From: Pegoplata infirma
Taxonomy: Eukaryota > Arthropoda > Insecta > Diptera > Anthomyiidae
Assembly (NCBI GenBank): GCA_963921195.1
Contig: OY992541.1
Location: forward strand, 16,302,012 to 16,366,011
Direction: 5' to 3'
Length of the DNA: 64,000 nucleotides
A program made the position numbers and the translations under genes. The notes beneath the pieces were generated by a model that was given only the letters and a program-made list of their open reading frames with translations, did not search any database and was not told where the DNA came from. Below, piece after piece: positions 21,691 through 39,066 of this stretch; within the stretch, counting starts at the first letter, position 1, and every line of letters begins with the position of its first letter.

Positions 21691-22441
21691 TATATATATG
21701 AAGGCCGAATAAATACATTTTATTTTTATGTACCTTTTGGTACTAAAAATAAAAAAACAACGTTTTCAGAATTTTTCTAAACCGCAAACTAAAATCTCTT
21801 AATGGCTCCTTAGAGTTCTTGAAAAAAAAGCTTTGTAATAATCGGATGACCCGAGGTCAAATTTTGGCCGTTCTTTCATGGAATGGCCGATATATATTTA
21901 TAATTAGTGATCGATTCTAAGACATTCTAGCGATTTCCGTCCGTCCGTCTGTAGTTAACACGATGCAGTTCAAAATAAAAGAGTCTTATGTTACTAGGCA
22001 GGTTAAGTTCGTAAATGAGCAAAATCGGACCATGGGGCAAAAGTTTCCCCTTGAAGAACTAAACCAACCTCTGAAAAATACTATTTTTTTACGTGATTTT
22101 TTGTGTTTTTGTTTAACAAATGCAACATTTTTATGCTACAAGAAGTTCAAAGTCCTGCACTTGGACCCAGAGAATTAGAAAATGTTGTTTTTTTCGGTCC
22201 TCCCTTAATGGGCGTGGAATAATTATTTTTTTTTTAATCATGATAAACTTGTATTTCTTTTGTGCAAAAAGGATATTTTTTTCAAGCGCATATTCGAGAG
22301 GAAATTTGCCCCCCCCCCAATTGCAAATACAAACCCCCCTCCAAAAAAAAAAGAAACGCCCCTGAATTTTTTATATTGTGTATGCATGTTGGAGGGTATA
22401 AAATATTCGGCACAACCGAATTTAACTCTCTTACTTGTTTT

Positions 22442-22570
22442 TTATAATTTTTTTATTTATAAAATCAGCTCTTACTGCTTCCATGGTGCCTCTTAGAAAC
22501 GGGAAATGCAGACTGACCCCCAATAATTTTTGCCCCCTACTTTTTGTCCCAACACACCTACGCCGTATTT
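22442..22570. repeat. Continuation of the degenerate GACCCCCAA block
   Basis: TTATAAAATCAGCTCTTACTG, GACTGACCCCCAATAATTTT and CACACCTACGCC continue the block broken at 9860. This places F1b and its contents as one insertion into the block. Confidence 0.65.
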
Positions 22571-22717
22571 CCACTTTGTTAGGGTAATGCTTTCTCCTCT
22601 CCATTACTGCACAATACGTTATTATAGTCCTCTATTAATTTTACGCCACTTTCGGCAGCGTCGTTGAAAACATGTAATTGAAATAATATTTGTAGGGTAG
22701 TATTGTTTTTATATAAA

Positions 22718-28616
<5,899 letters not shown>

Positions 28617-28713
28617 GTTAGGTTAGGTTGTAAGTGGCTGCTGACGTTTTACGTCAACACACGTAGACTCTGAGGTCCATTGTGATACCACGGGATCGTA
28701 ATAGGTTTCCCTA

Positions 28714-31700
28714 CTAGTCCCTGTCGTTAAACCAGTTTGAGCTTCTTATGAAACTCCTTAGATGTTGAATTTTGACATCCGACAAATCAGAAAGATCGTA
28801 CAGCTCCCTAGATCCCAGTGAAGCAAGTCGCTGACCAGAAAGTGCCGGGCAATGGCAAATAAAGTGTTCGATAGTTTCCAACTCCTCTTCATCCATGCAA
28901 CTTCGGAAAAAGTCATTCGACGGCACATTTAACCGCTCTGCGTGCTTCCCTATAAGACAGTGTCCGGTAATTATAGAAACCACCGTCGAAATCTCTCCTC
29001 TTGGAAGCGATATCAGCTCACTTGTGCGCCCCTGATTAAGAGAAGGCCAAATCAGTCGTGTTGTCTCACACGTCCATCCATTTGCCCATCTTTGATTAGT
29101 CTCCGTCGCTGAACAAAGCCGTAGGTTTTGCTTGCAAGTTTCTAGAGGCATACCAACACATTCCAATTCTGTTGGAACCTGTAAGGTAGTTCCTAGTCTT
29201 GCAAGCTCATCGGCTTTGCAATTCCCTGGAATGTCTCTGTGCCCTGGGACCCATATGAGTCGTATGTTAAACTGCTTGGCCATCTCATTTAAAGACGTGC
29301 GGCAGTTAAGGGCAGATCCTGTTTTCAGAAACATTGAATCCAGGGACTTGACCGCGGCTTGACTGTCAGTATAGATGTTGACTGCGGTTGTAGACAAGAC
29401 ATTGCAGCTCAACCAGTTAGCCACTTCCTTTATTGCCAGCATCTCTGCCTGGTAAACACTGCAATGATCTGGTAATCTACGAGCCAGGCTCAATCCAAGC
29501 TCTTCCGAATAGACCCCAAAGCCCACTTGTTCGTGCAGCCTCGATCCATCTGTGTAAAAATTTATGGTAGCTCCTCTTCCCGGAGTATCCCCAATCCAAG
29601 ACTCCCTGGATGGTATCATAGTGGTAAAGTGGCGCTCAAAAAGGCTCAAAGAGGGAGCACAATCCACATTTTGTGGTATTGTTATCTTTTTCAAGATCGC
29701 GCTATGGCCACAATCGCTGCTCCTCCATTGCAGCGTGCTATTAAGTCGAATTGCCGACGCAGCTACATACTGCCTACCCAATATGTCCAAGGGTATCAGG
29801 TGAAGGAGTATTTCTAATGCAGCCGTAGGTGTAGTACGAAGAGCACCAGTGATGCACATTGACGCCATTCTCTGTACCTTCGTAATAAAGACACAGTTCG
29901 CTTTTGTTTCTAAAGCAGGCCACCAGACAATGATTCCATACAGCAAAATTGGACGCACCACTGCTGTATAGATCCAATGAACGACTTGAGGGCTAAAACC
30001 CCATCGTTTTCCAATGGCCCTTTTACAGGAATACAAAGCAATCGTTGCTTTTCTCACCCGTTCCTCAATATTACGCCTGAAATTCAGCTTCCTATCTAGA
30101 AATACTCCAAGATACTTGGCTCCATCTGAGAAGGTGATTTCAGTACCGTCCAGAGAAATAGGATCGAAAGCAGGAATCTTATTTTTCCTTGTAAATAAAA
30201 CAAGCTCTGTTTTACTAGGATTAACTCCTAGACCACAGTCTCTTGCCCATTTAGACAGATCTTTCAGAGAACCCTGAAGAATGTCCCGCAATGTTGGCAG
30301 ATGCTTCCCCTTTACCGCTATCGCGACATCGTCAGCATATGCGACAACATGACAACCACGTGCTTCTAGAGAAAGTAGCATTGAATTCAGTGCCAGGTTC
30401 CAAAGAAGCGGCGAAAGAACACCTCCTTGTGGTGTGCCCCTATTGACAAATCGAGATATGACGGACGCTCCCAATTCAGACGTTATACGTCTACTGGCAA
30501 GTAGGCTTTCCACCATTAAAACGATTTCACGCTTTACTCCCAGACCAGACAATGCCAATATTATCGATTCTGGGATGACATTATTAAAAGCCCCCTCAAT
30601 ATCAAGAAAGGCCACCATAGTGTACTCCTTTACCGAAAGCGATCTCTCGATGGTACCAACGAGCTCATGAAGAGCTGTTTCCGTTGATCGTCCCTTGCTG
30701 TATGCATGTTGCTTTGTCGAAAGCAACTTTGGGTCAATCACTCTACGCAAATATGAGTCTATCATTCGTTCCATTGTCTTTAACAAAAAAGAAGACAGAC
30801 TAATTGGTCTGAAATCCTTCGGAGCTGTGTGGGAACTTTTCCCAGCCTTCGGGATAAATACGACTCTGGTATCCCTCCATTTTAAAGGAATATACGACCA
30901 GTTGATGCATGCTGTGTATAGATTATACAGCAACGGGGCTATATAGTCCGACACTTGCTGCAACTCAGCCGGGATTATACCATCAGGTCCCGGGGATTTA
31001 TAGGGCCTGAAGCTTTTTATCGCCCAGATTAATGTTGGCATATTTATTATTTCCGAAGCAATTTCAGATGCTTGGGCGTCAGAACGTTCCAAAGCTTGAA
31101 ACGGCGTCATGAAATTGCCCGGAAAATGCGTGTTTAAAAGGAGATCCAGCGACTCTCCACTGGAGGAAGACCACACCCCATTAGGATCTTTCAGGTATCC
31201 CAGGGTGCAAGGAGAAGAAGCCAGAACCTTGCGCAGCCTGGATGCCTCAGAAACGTCTTCTATGTTTCCACAGAAGTTTTTCCAAGAATCACATTTTGCA
31301 TTTCTGATCATCTTTTTATAACTCTTAAGTTGCAACCTGTATGCAGACCAGTTCTCGTCCGCTCTTGAAAATTTAGCCTTATTAAAGACCACATTTGACC
31401 ACCAAGGTGGCTTTTTTTTCCTCTAGGCTTTGCAGAAGGGCAAGACGCATCCAGGCACCTATTACAAACATTTGTTATATGGTCAACCAGACAGTCAATT
31501 TCCGCCAAACTATGTGGTTTAGATAAGGGTACTTCATCCAAAAGCAAAGAAAAAGTCTCCCTGTATTTCACCCAGTTTGTTCTCCTCAGATTTCTAGAGA
31601 CTGTCTCAACCGGGCACGCTCCCTGAGTAAAAACTCAATGTAGCGATGATCTGAGAAAGAATGCTCTTCCAAAACTCTCCAGTCATCAATTCTATCAGAC

Positions 31701-32275
31701 AATGTATCTGATACAAGTGTTACGTCAAGAACCTCTTGCCGCGTACTTGTAACGAAAGTTGGTTCACCACCCTTGTTACAAATATACAGGTTAGTGCTTA
31801 ACAAAAACTCCAAAAGTGATTCGCCTCTATCATTTGTGTCTGTACTACCCCATATCGAATGATGTGCATTAGCATCACAACACACTACTAACTGGTGTCC
31901 CCTAGATTCAGACTCCCGAATTAGACCGACAACCTTCTCCGGGGGTATTGACCCCGGATTAGGAAAATACGCAGAGGCGAGCCAAATAGACTTCCCATGA
32001 AGCTCTAAGCTAGCCGCTGTAACATCCATATCACTAAAAGTTGATAAAAAGAATATATTTAAGCCATTTTTTGCCAAGATGCAGGCTCTTGGTGAGCCCT
32101 CACCTTTGGCAACCACCAACTTAAACCCAGGGGTCTTCAATCCGCAAACCCTGCCACCCCGCACCCAGGGCTCTTGGATAAAAACCAAGTCAACTGCTCC
32201 TGTCGTCAGGCGCAGCAAGAGTGCAACTGAGGCTGCCTTACAGTGATGGAGGTTTATTTGTAGGAACCGCAACAT
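28714..32275 (-). pseudogene. LINE C ORF2: APE-RT-RNase H polyprotein with two frameshifts
   Basis: Three frames in order. 32275-31586 is the APE endonuclease (LQINLHHCKAA, FIQEPW, WLASAYFP, VCCDANAHHSIWGS, SDHRYIEF). 31571-31420 is the linker. 31392-28714 holds the RT (KSPGPDGIIPAEL, DFRPISLSSF, FLDIEGAFN, GTPQGGVLSPLLW, YADD), RNase H (FYTDGSR, AEMLAIKEV, YTDSQAAVKS, WVPGHRDIPGN.KADELA) and a C-terminal C/H motif (EHFICHCPAL). Shifts lie near 31590 and in an A8 run at about 31411-31419 (restoring PPWW). The homopolymer shift could be a sequencing error. All catalytic residues I can check are present. The product would nick target DNA and reverse-transcribe the element. Confidence 0.87.
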
Positions 32276-33314
32276 CTTGTTTTATTTCCACCATCCTTTC
32301 CACCACCGTGTTATTGGCTTCATCCTCCGTGTTATGAAAGAGGTCGCATTCGTCCCCAGATTCGGTTTCGAATAAGCCAGATATATATCCCATCTGTTCT
32401 GAATCGGAGGCAACAGAACTCTCCGAATTCCTCACTGCATGGGCCTCGTCCTGAATGTCACCCATCGTGGCATCAGCTTTATCCTCCATGCCATCACAGA
32501 GGTCGCATTCGTTACCAGATTCGGTTTCAAAAATGCCAGATGCATCTCCCATCAGCCTAGAATCGGCCAGCTGAATATCAACCTTTTCCCGATTCTCCTC
32601 CTCAGCCGACTCTGCCACTGGCTTGTCTGCGTTCAAAAAAGTCTTCTGGTCGCCCTTGTAGACATTGACTCTTATATGAAAAAATCCAAATCTAATAATG
32701 CCGTCAGTCCTGGCTAAAAGCGGAAGCGATTCCTCATTAACCAAGACCACTGCTTGACGACGAGCGCCCTCCATCTCACCCAATCTGGCAATTTGGCAAT
32801 TCTGAGTTGGAAGGTCAGGATTGCAGACTTTTATCATCTTAAGAATCACCGCAGTGTCATTTGTAGCCATTGGGATCCATGCATGAGCTCTGGGTTGCGA
32901 GGGGATATCATGTTTTTCCACAACGTCCAGTCTGGCTCCAGGCCATAACTCTCCCACTTGGCTAATGGCAACCTTAAACACGGCTGCGGATCTTTCGTTC
33001 CCAAAAGCAACGAGTTTTACTCGCCCCTGATACCAACCTGCGTTGACAGTAGTAGGGAGAAAATCAGGCATACTCTCAAGGAGCCTATAGTAGATTTCAT
33101 TTAGTTTAGTTTCAACTAAACTCCACTTGTCCCTTGGAATACTACAATCCCCATTTTGCCTGTTTATCACAGCCCTAACGAAGTTACCTTTAACAGACAG
33201 ACAGACAGTTTTATCAATAATTTGGATTAATAAAATCTTATAAATTTCATTTTTGGGCAAATTAACTGTTTTTTGGTGTCGTGGCATTCTATTAGATAAC
33301 TTTAAGTCTGTCAT
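32238..33314 (-). CDS. LINE C ORF1 protein with DUF4780-like domain
   Basis: 358 codons, no internal stop. Residues about 48-222 carry the blocks VRAVINRQ, WSLVETKL, AGWYQGRVKLVAFG, ELWPGARLDVVEK, ARLGEMEGARRQAVVLVNEE and IRFGFFHIRVNVY, which I recognise as the DUF4780 pattern common in insect LINE ORF1s. The C-terminal ~120 residues are acidic and contain a duplicated module (about 259-278 and 312-331: SGIFETESGNECDL / SGLFETESGDECDL). The role is presumably RNA binding and ribonucleoprotein assembly (family inference). The N-terminal ~45 residues include codons of (ACAG)4 at 33191-33208, so the true start, or even a 5' truncation point, is uncertain. It overlaps the ORF2 start by 38 bases in another frame. 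Confidence 0.8.
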   Translation of the reverse strand: MTDLKLSNRMPRHQKTVNLPKNEIYKILLIQIIDKTVCLSVKGNFVRAVINRQNGDCSIPRDKWSLVETKLNEIYYRLLESMPDFLPTTVNAGWYQGRVKLVAFGNERSAAVFKVAISQVGELWPGARLDVVEKHDIPSQPRAHAWIPMATNDTAVILKMIKVCNPDLPTQNCQIARLGEMEGARRQAVVLVNEESLPLLARTDGIIRFGFFHIRVNVYKGDQKTFLNADKPVAESAEEENREKVDIQLADSRLMGDASGIFETESGNECDLCDGMEDKADATMGDIQDEAHAVRNSESSVASDSEQMGYISGLFETESGDECDLFHNTEDEANNTVVERMVEIKQDVAVPTNKPPSL

Positions 33315-33337
33315 GAAATCTTACCGATCTAGGACGT

Positions 33338-33560
33338 CTTTAACCCACATTGGTTGGGGGTCAAAAATTACCCCCGCAGGAAATTTGAAGTTTAGAGCTT
33401 AAATTTTGTGCTATTAACAAGTATAAAACGGCTTTTGTGTTTTTTACCCCAGCTATTATTTCGTATTAATATATTATCTTTAAAAAAATCGTTAACCCTT
33501 CTTGGTAGGGGGTCAAAAATGACCCATTCAATAAAAAATATAAATTTTGTTGATATCAAA
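33338..33560. repeat. Two direct piggyBac-like left ends
   Basis: TTTAACCCACATTGG followed by GGGGGTCAAAAATTACCCCC at 33340-33380, and TTAACCCTTCTTGG followed by GGGGGTCAAAAATGACCC at about 33493-33526. A TTAACCC terminus with a GGGTCAAAAATGACCC palindrome just inside is typical of piggyBac-like MITEs. Both copies face the same way and no matching right ends are present. Confidence 0.5.
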
Positions 33561-33566
33561 AAATTC

Positions 33567-35137
33567 AAGCACTATGCCGAGTAGGGTTGCCAGATACTAG
33601 AAGTCAAATAACTGGATAATGGAAAATATTCAGCTGGATTTTGAAAAAATAACTGGATTTTTTTTTTAATAACTTAAAACAAATCAAGCGATTTTCAAAT
33701 GTGAGATATTTTTATTTCTTTTCGAATAAAACATCAATCAAATTGCTGACTCTATTTGCCACGCAAAATATAGCCTTTTTAAGCATTTCCATTAATTTTT
33801 CGATCATCTCGAAATGTTGATGTTGAGCTCATCAAAGGTCTAAGGATTGTTATCATATTTTTTTTTTCAAATAACCCCACAAAAATATGTCCGGACTCCG
33901 GAGTGGTCAAATCTGGAAATCTAGGTGGCCAGTTCAAATTCCTTGGATGGGCGATGTTAAAAATGGGACTTATTTTTATGAGGTTGTTTAAAGAGCAAAT
34001 AGTGCACCAAACAATCCTCAGATCATCGTAGATCTCAAGGAAAACTTTCTTGCCGAAATCAACACTGCCCGAAATGTTCGAAAAAGTATTAAAAAAAGTA
34101 GTGAAAATGCAGAAAAAGGGGCCCATTTACAAGTAGTCAAAAGAGGCAGCTATTTGATTTATGTTTTATTCAAAAAGTAGTCAAAAAAAATGTAAAATAT
34201 ATTTAATAAAAAAAAAATTTGTTTAAATTAAAGAAATTCTTTTTAACTGGATAAATTATGTTTTAACTGGAAACTGGACCAGACCCAAAATAACTGGAAA
34301 ATCCAGGTCATTCCCGGCCGTCTGGCAACCCTAATGCCGAGTCAAGACCGATCATATAATACCCTACACCAGAGTTTCCTGGAAAATGGGTCCCAAGTTC
34401 AAACATGGACCGATTAGATATATATCTTGTCAACTATTTAATAAGTGTAAAAAATACTCATACATCAAATTTGAGTGAAATAGGATTACTTTTGTTGACA
34501 TTAAACCTCTTTAACTGAATATCGGGCGAAACTTTCACATGGGGCCTGAGTCCAAAAATGATCCGATGATAATCAGGTTTGATAAGGTTATTAAAGTACG
34601 CGTTGAACATACACAAACAGAATTTTAATTAAATATTTTCTATTTTCATGAAATTTGAGAGATTTATGGGAAAATCGGGAAGGTAGTTTGTATGGGGGCT
34701 ACAAGAAGAACTGGTCCGATTTATTTAAAATTTGAAACGGTGATTTGTGTAGACGAAACATGATTACCTGCCAAACGAAACGATACCTATTATAATACGG
34801 GTATTAGAGTCATTTGGATCAAAACTAAAGGGGACCTTTGTATGGGGGCTAGGTCTAAACATGGACCGATTTTTCCAATTTCAATAGGCTTCGTCCTTGG
34901 GCCAAAAGAGGCTTAAGTTTTAAATTTCAAGTCAATTGATTAAAACTTACGACCTGTATCGTGTTTACACCGTTTACATGGACAGACAGACAGACGGACA
35001 TCGCTAAATCGACTCAAAAAGTGATTCTGAGTCGATCGGTATACTTCAAAGTGGGTATAGGACCAATATTTCGGGTAGTTACAAACATCAGCACAAACTC
35101 ATTATACCCTGTACCACAGTGTGGTGTAGGGTATAAA
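33567..35137 (+). mobile_element. DINE-like element F2c, split near its left end by a hAT MITE
   Basis: The left stub CAAGCACTATGCCGAG (33567-33581) aligns with the family start. The rest runs 34342-35137: TCAAGACCGATCATATAATACC, ACTGAATATCGGGCGAAA, GTATGGGGGCTAC, core GACAGACAGACAGACGG at 34981, TCGACTCAAAAAGTG and the end GTGTAGGGTATA. It is the most complete reference copy of this family in the window. Confidence 0.8.
33582..34333. mobile_element. hAT MITE with TAACTGGA motif repeats
   Basis: TIRs TAGGGTTGCCAGATACT and TCTGGCAACCCTA, with a perfect 8-bp TSD ATGCCGAG (33574-33581, 34334-34341). The internal motif AATAACTGGATTTT is repeated near both ends. Its middle (33720-34130) contains a fragment resembling an antisense mariner-type transposase end (DLTTPESG, FPDLT), too short to call. 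Confidence 0.9.
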
Positions 35138-36266
35138 GATCTTGTGAACACTTACGAATAAAAATAAAGCCGCCCGGACTTTTACTTTTGGAGTTACATG
35201 CTGCCAAAGTTGACGTTATAAATAGCACTGTGCTACACCAAAAATATGCAGGGGTTCTCATATAAAAATTCGGGTTGGTTGGAGTCCATAGAGTACTGAT
35301 ATACCCATAGTTTTTCTGGATCACTTCGTTAAGTACGTTTTTTATTGGCAAATGTGTTGGAAAACGGAAATTCTTAAATTACAATTTTAAAAAATTATTA
35401 CTTTGTTAGTTTGCAACCGATTTTCGATTTTATGGATTTGTTTTAAAGGTATAGGTCTTACCTTTCAAACAAAACAAAAAAATTAAAAATCGATCAAGAA
35501 TTGGCTGAGCTACGATCGCTTAAGTAAAAGAAAACCGAATTTTTTGAAAAATTTGTCATATTCTTTACACTCTAAGTTGAAAGTGAATCATTAAACAATT
35601 TTTTTGAATTTTTTGTAAAAAAGTATAGTAAAGTGGCTTTCCAAAACACCAAAAAACATAACAATCGCTTAAAAAATGAATGAGTTATGCTAAGTTTTGT
35701 GATAGGACATTTTTATTTTTTTTCAGAAACGCTTGTAATTCAAGCATTATTCATAAATCTTGTTACTAGTAGTAATTTTATGCGCATATGCATATAAACT
35801 AGAGATGGGAACGTAATTAGATTTGTGCGTGATTCACACATGATCAGAAGTGAGCGTGATTGAAAATTAATTTTACTCACGTGGTTGTTAGTGAGTGTCA
35901 GTGTGAGTGGAATAAAAAAATGGGCGTGTCAGTTACTTCCAAATCCTTTGTTTAAAAAATATCAGTGTTACTTCTTAAACAAAAAAATATTGAGAATAAG
36001 TTAAAAACAGGCTAAGGTGCGCTTGTTTAAGTAAAAAAACTTTTTTGAAGAGTTATACCTGCAACATTTTTATGACAGAAAAAGCTGTGCGCTTGCAAAC
36101 ATGTTTTTTTAAAACGAAATTGCTAAAATTGTGGGATCATTTGATGGAAATTTTACCTGTTTATAAATATACATGTGAGGCATTCCACACCAAATGTTCA
36201 GTGAGAAAAAAATTTTGTACCAAAATTTTTTCAATGGGTCCCGGGTAAAAAAGTTTTTTATATAAC

Positions 36267-36660
36267 TAGGGTGAGATTTCCATGCAAATGCATGTTTTTT
36301 GTCGAAAGCCTAAAAACGATATCGACCAATTATCTTTCCGAATCAAGAGATTTGCATTAAATGGCATCGATTTGTTTTCGCATATTTGGATATTTTGGTG
36401 AAAATACATATTTTTGCATATTTTGATTTTAAATGCATATATTGTGCATGTTTCGAACTTTTAAGTGCATATTATTGCATATTTTGGCATAAATTAGCAA
36501 AAATACAAATTGAAATTAATTTTTTTCAAAAACTATTTTAAATTTTAAAAATTTATTTTGAAAATCAGACAAATTACTTTTTTTCTTCTTAATTTTTTTT
36601 TATAGATTTTCTTAATTTTTAAAAAAATCTTGCTAGACAAACATCTAATCTTTAAAAAAA
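36267..36660. mobile_element. Truncated hAT MITE (AATATGCA family), copy 2
   Basis: Starts TAGGGTGAGATTTCCATGCA and continues CGATATCGACCAATTATC and GCATATTTTGGTG, the inverse of the right half of 11795-12377. The right terminus and TSD were not found. Beyond about 36660 the similarity is lost. Confidence 0.75.
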
Positions 36661-37927
36661 AAATTACAAAAAAAAAACAAAAGTGGCAGGATTTTTTATA
36701 AATTGACTTTATTAAAAATGGAAAATTTCAGAACGGGTTCTGAAAATTTTCCAAAAAAATTTTAATCGATAGCCGATACAAAACTATACAAGAATGTAAA
36801 TTTTTGAGATTTTGGTGCATTTCGTTTTTATTTGATATATATTTAAACAAGGCAACTTGACACAAACTTGACCATTTTTCCAATATTTGACCACGCCACC
36901 TAAGCACAGTTTTTGAAAAATTAAACAACCAAAAACGTAATTCTTAGCTCCATATATGAGGCATTCCTCACCAAATGTTCAGCAAAAAAAAAGTTGTGTC
37001 GTGTCAATATGAAATCATTTTCAAAGTATTCGCTCTCAGTGTACTATTAAATAACAAAAATAAAATTTAAGTTTTTTCAAAAAGTGGGCCTTGTAGGCGT
37101 GGTCAAAAATTGAAAATATCTAACTGTTTTGCCTGAGCATCTTTACTTCAATATTTATGCAAATTAAATGAAACACAGTAAAGTCTTAATGACAAAAGCT
37201 GTTTATAGATTTTTGAAAGGGCTATCAATTAAAAAAAATAAAAATTGGAACATTTTCAGAAGAAGTTCTAAATTTTTTAAATTTAAACTTAAACTTTATT
37301 TATCAAAAAACATGCCGCAATTTTATTTGTTTTTTATTTTTTTAAAAAAAAGTTAAAGGAATTTTCTATCTGATCTGAAATTTTTAGAGATGTGTTTTGC
37401 CTTGTTTTCGAAAAATCAAAATTCAAAAATTGCAACACGCTTATTTTATACAATAATGGTATTTAAAACGTGTGCGTATGAGTAATATCAATACTTAAAA
37501 AATATTTTAAGAGGCGATGGTAGCGTGAGTGAGTTTTTAATAACGATTACGCACGCTTATGAAAGAAAAAATTTAGTCACGCACGATATTTTATTTTGCT
37601 CACGCTCATTCACGCACACGTGAGTAGAAAAAATAAGTTACGGTCACGATGTTCACGTGAGCGTGAGTAAAATAAAATATCGTGCTTGAATATTTTTTTC
37701 TTTCATTAGCGTGCGTGATCGTGAATAAATACTCAGGCAAAAAAGTTTGATATTTTTAATATTTGACCACGCCGACAAGGCCCACTTTTTGAGAAAAACT
37801 TAAATTTTATTTTTGTTATTTATTAGTACCCTAAGAGCGAATACTTTGCAAATGATATCCCATTGAAACCACTATGGTTTTTCTGTAGTGGAACAGTTGG
37901 TGTGGAATGCCTCACATGGCTATACAT

Positions 37928-39066
37928 TAGGGTATTCAATCGATTAACCGTTAATCGGTTAACCGATTAATTTTGGTCGATTAACTGTTCGAATAATTTA
38001 AAATTGTCAATTTTCAAATAACAAATAAACCGATTAATTTGTGTCGATTAACCGATTAACCGAAATCTCTTTTTTTTAGTAATTTTACTTATTTTTTTTG
38101 CTTTATTTAGCATTTTGATGTTTCATTTTTAATTTGAATTACGGTTCTGCTAAAAGAAGTTTAGGTCTAAAAAACTTATCAAACTCTATGTTAGCAATAT
38201 GTAAAAACGTCGCCTTAAAACGTCGGTTTAAAAAAAAAACAAATTACAATTAGTAACTCTAGCCAATTTTTTATATATTGTCAACAGTATATATTTTTCT
38301 AATTGTTTTTTTATGTAATTAATACGAATCTGGCCTTAGAAGTGATTTATCTCATTTTGAGATATTTAGATTTTTTTATGTAATTAATACGAATCTGGCC
38401 TTAGAAGTGATTTATCTCATTTTGAGATATTTAGATTTTCGATTGACAGTACTGCATAAGCTCAGATATTCGCAATGTCCGGGACCTTATAAAACAGCGA
38501 ATTATTTTATGATGTATAATTAGTTCAGCACATCTAAAAATACTTTTGCAATCCTTAAAATGACTTTTTTTATTACGGAGATATCGACCGATAAAATTAT
38601 TGCAATTTCGGCCCTAAAACAAAAAAGAAAACAAATTTGGAAACCAACCAATTTTTTTGTTGATATTTTTAGTACCGAATTCAAATTCTATTAGAGGAGC
38701 ATCTAATCCCGGCAGCAATTTGGGTGAATTTTAGCTTTTTACAAAAATTACTTTATTTTTTTTACATTTTTTCGCATTGAATTAGGGCCAATTTAGATTG
38801 GGGTAATTTTTCAGGTTGCCAAACAAAAATTCTTTATTTGGGCTAACATTAAAGAGGGTATTTAAAGCTTCGCCATAGCGGATATAGATTTCTTTAAAGC
38901 ACATACAATTCTTGGTTTTATATTCAATTTAAATTTTAAATTTATATTATTCGGTTAACCGAATAATTCAAATTTATCCGATTATTAACCGATTAAATCT
39001 CAACCCCGATTAATTATTTGCTCGATTAACCGATTAAACCAAAACCTCGATTAATTGAATACCCTA
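37928..39066. mobile_element. hAT MITE with CGATTAACCG motif repeats
   Basis: TIRs TAGGGTATTCAATCGATTAA and the inverse of TAGGGTATTCAATTAATCG, with a perfect TSD CTATACAT (37920-37927, 39067-39074). Clusters of AACCGATTAA occur at both ends. It contains a tandem duplication of about 68 bp (TATGTAATTAATACGAATCT repeated at 38315 and 38383). Confidence 0.92.

Larger units (their letters stand above)
18843..21889. mobile_element. 3-kb foldback element, CGGCCATTCCA ends
   Basis: TIR CGGCCATTCCAGGAAAGA and an inverse with a few mismatches. Imperfect arms extend for several hundred bases (AACTCTAAGAAGCCATTAAG at 18925 against about 21820, GGGTCTCG at 19280 against about 21245). It is flanked by ATAT on both sides, an ambiguous 4-bp TSD. 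No ORF. It contains DINE-like copy F1c and a small hairpin at 21588-21687, and is inserted in F1b. Confidence 0.8.
9860..22438 (+). mobile_element. DINE-1/mini-me-like element F1b, split by two insertions
   Basis: Three segments of one element: 9860-9887, 18770-18842 and 21890-22438. Together they show the family layout: TATACCCTCCAAC start, CATAAAGTATAT, a GTCC/GTCT core at about 21940, then TTGGAGGGTATA, a hairpin TTCGG..CCGAA and a terminal CTTACTTG. These features (subterminal inverted repeats, short 3' hairpin, internal GTCY microsatellite) match the DINE-1/mini-me type Helentron-derived elements of flies. The insertions are the 8.9-kb hAT-like element and a 3-kb foldback. Confidence 0.8.
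28617..33330 (-). mobile_element. LINE C, near-complete non-LTR retrotransposon with RNase H
   Basis: Minus-strand element: ORF1 (33314-32238), ORF2 starting at 32275 with APE, RT, RNase H and a C-terminal zinc motif, stopping at 28714. The 3' UTR is about 95 bp and ends in a tail of CCTAACCTAACC, read on + as GTTAGGTTAGG, with no poly(A). ORF order, RNase H and a DUF4780-like ORF1 suggest the LOA/I/R1 group. GC content is clearly higher than in the surroundings. Two frameshifts are the only visible lesions, so it is young. The 3' junction lies exactly at the end of the (ACAG)n array. The 5' end is not sharply defined. Confidence 0.88.

Noticed and set aside
28617..28630. GTTAGGTTAGG as a telomere repeat or interstitial telomere
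   Set aside because: Only two to three units, located exactly at the 3' end of LINE C in the right orientation for its tail. Flies of this group lack TTAGG telomeres.
29132..30946. + strand ORFs opposite LINE C ORF2
   Set aside because: Shadows of a long, well-supported minus-strand coding region.
33779..34126. 115-codon ORF inside the hAT MITE as a mariner-type transposase
   Set aside because: A few residues (FPDLTTPESGH) recall the end of a mariner transposase, but the match is too short and lies in a MITE without mariner ends.
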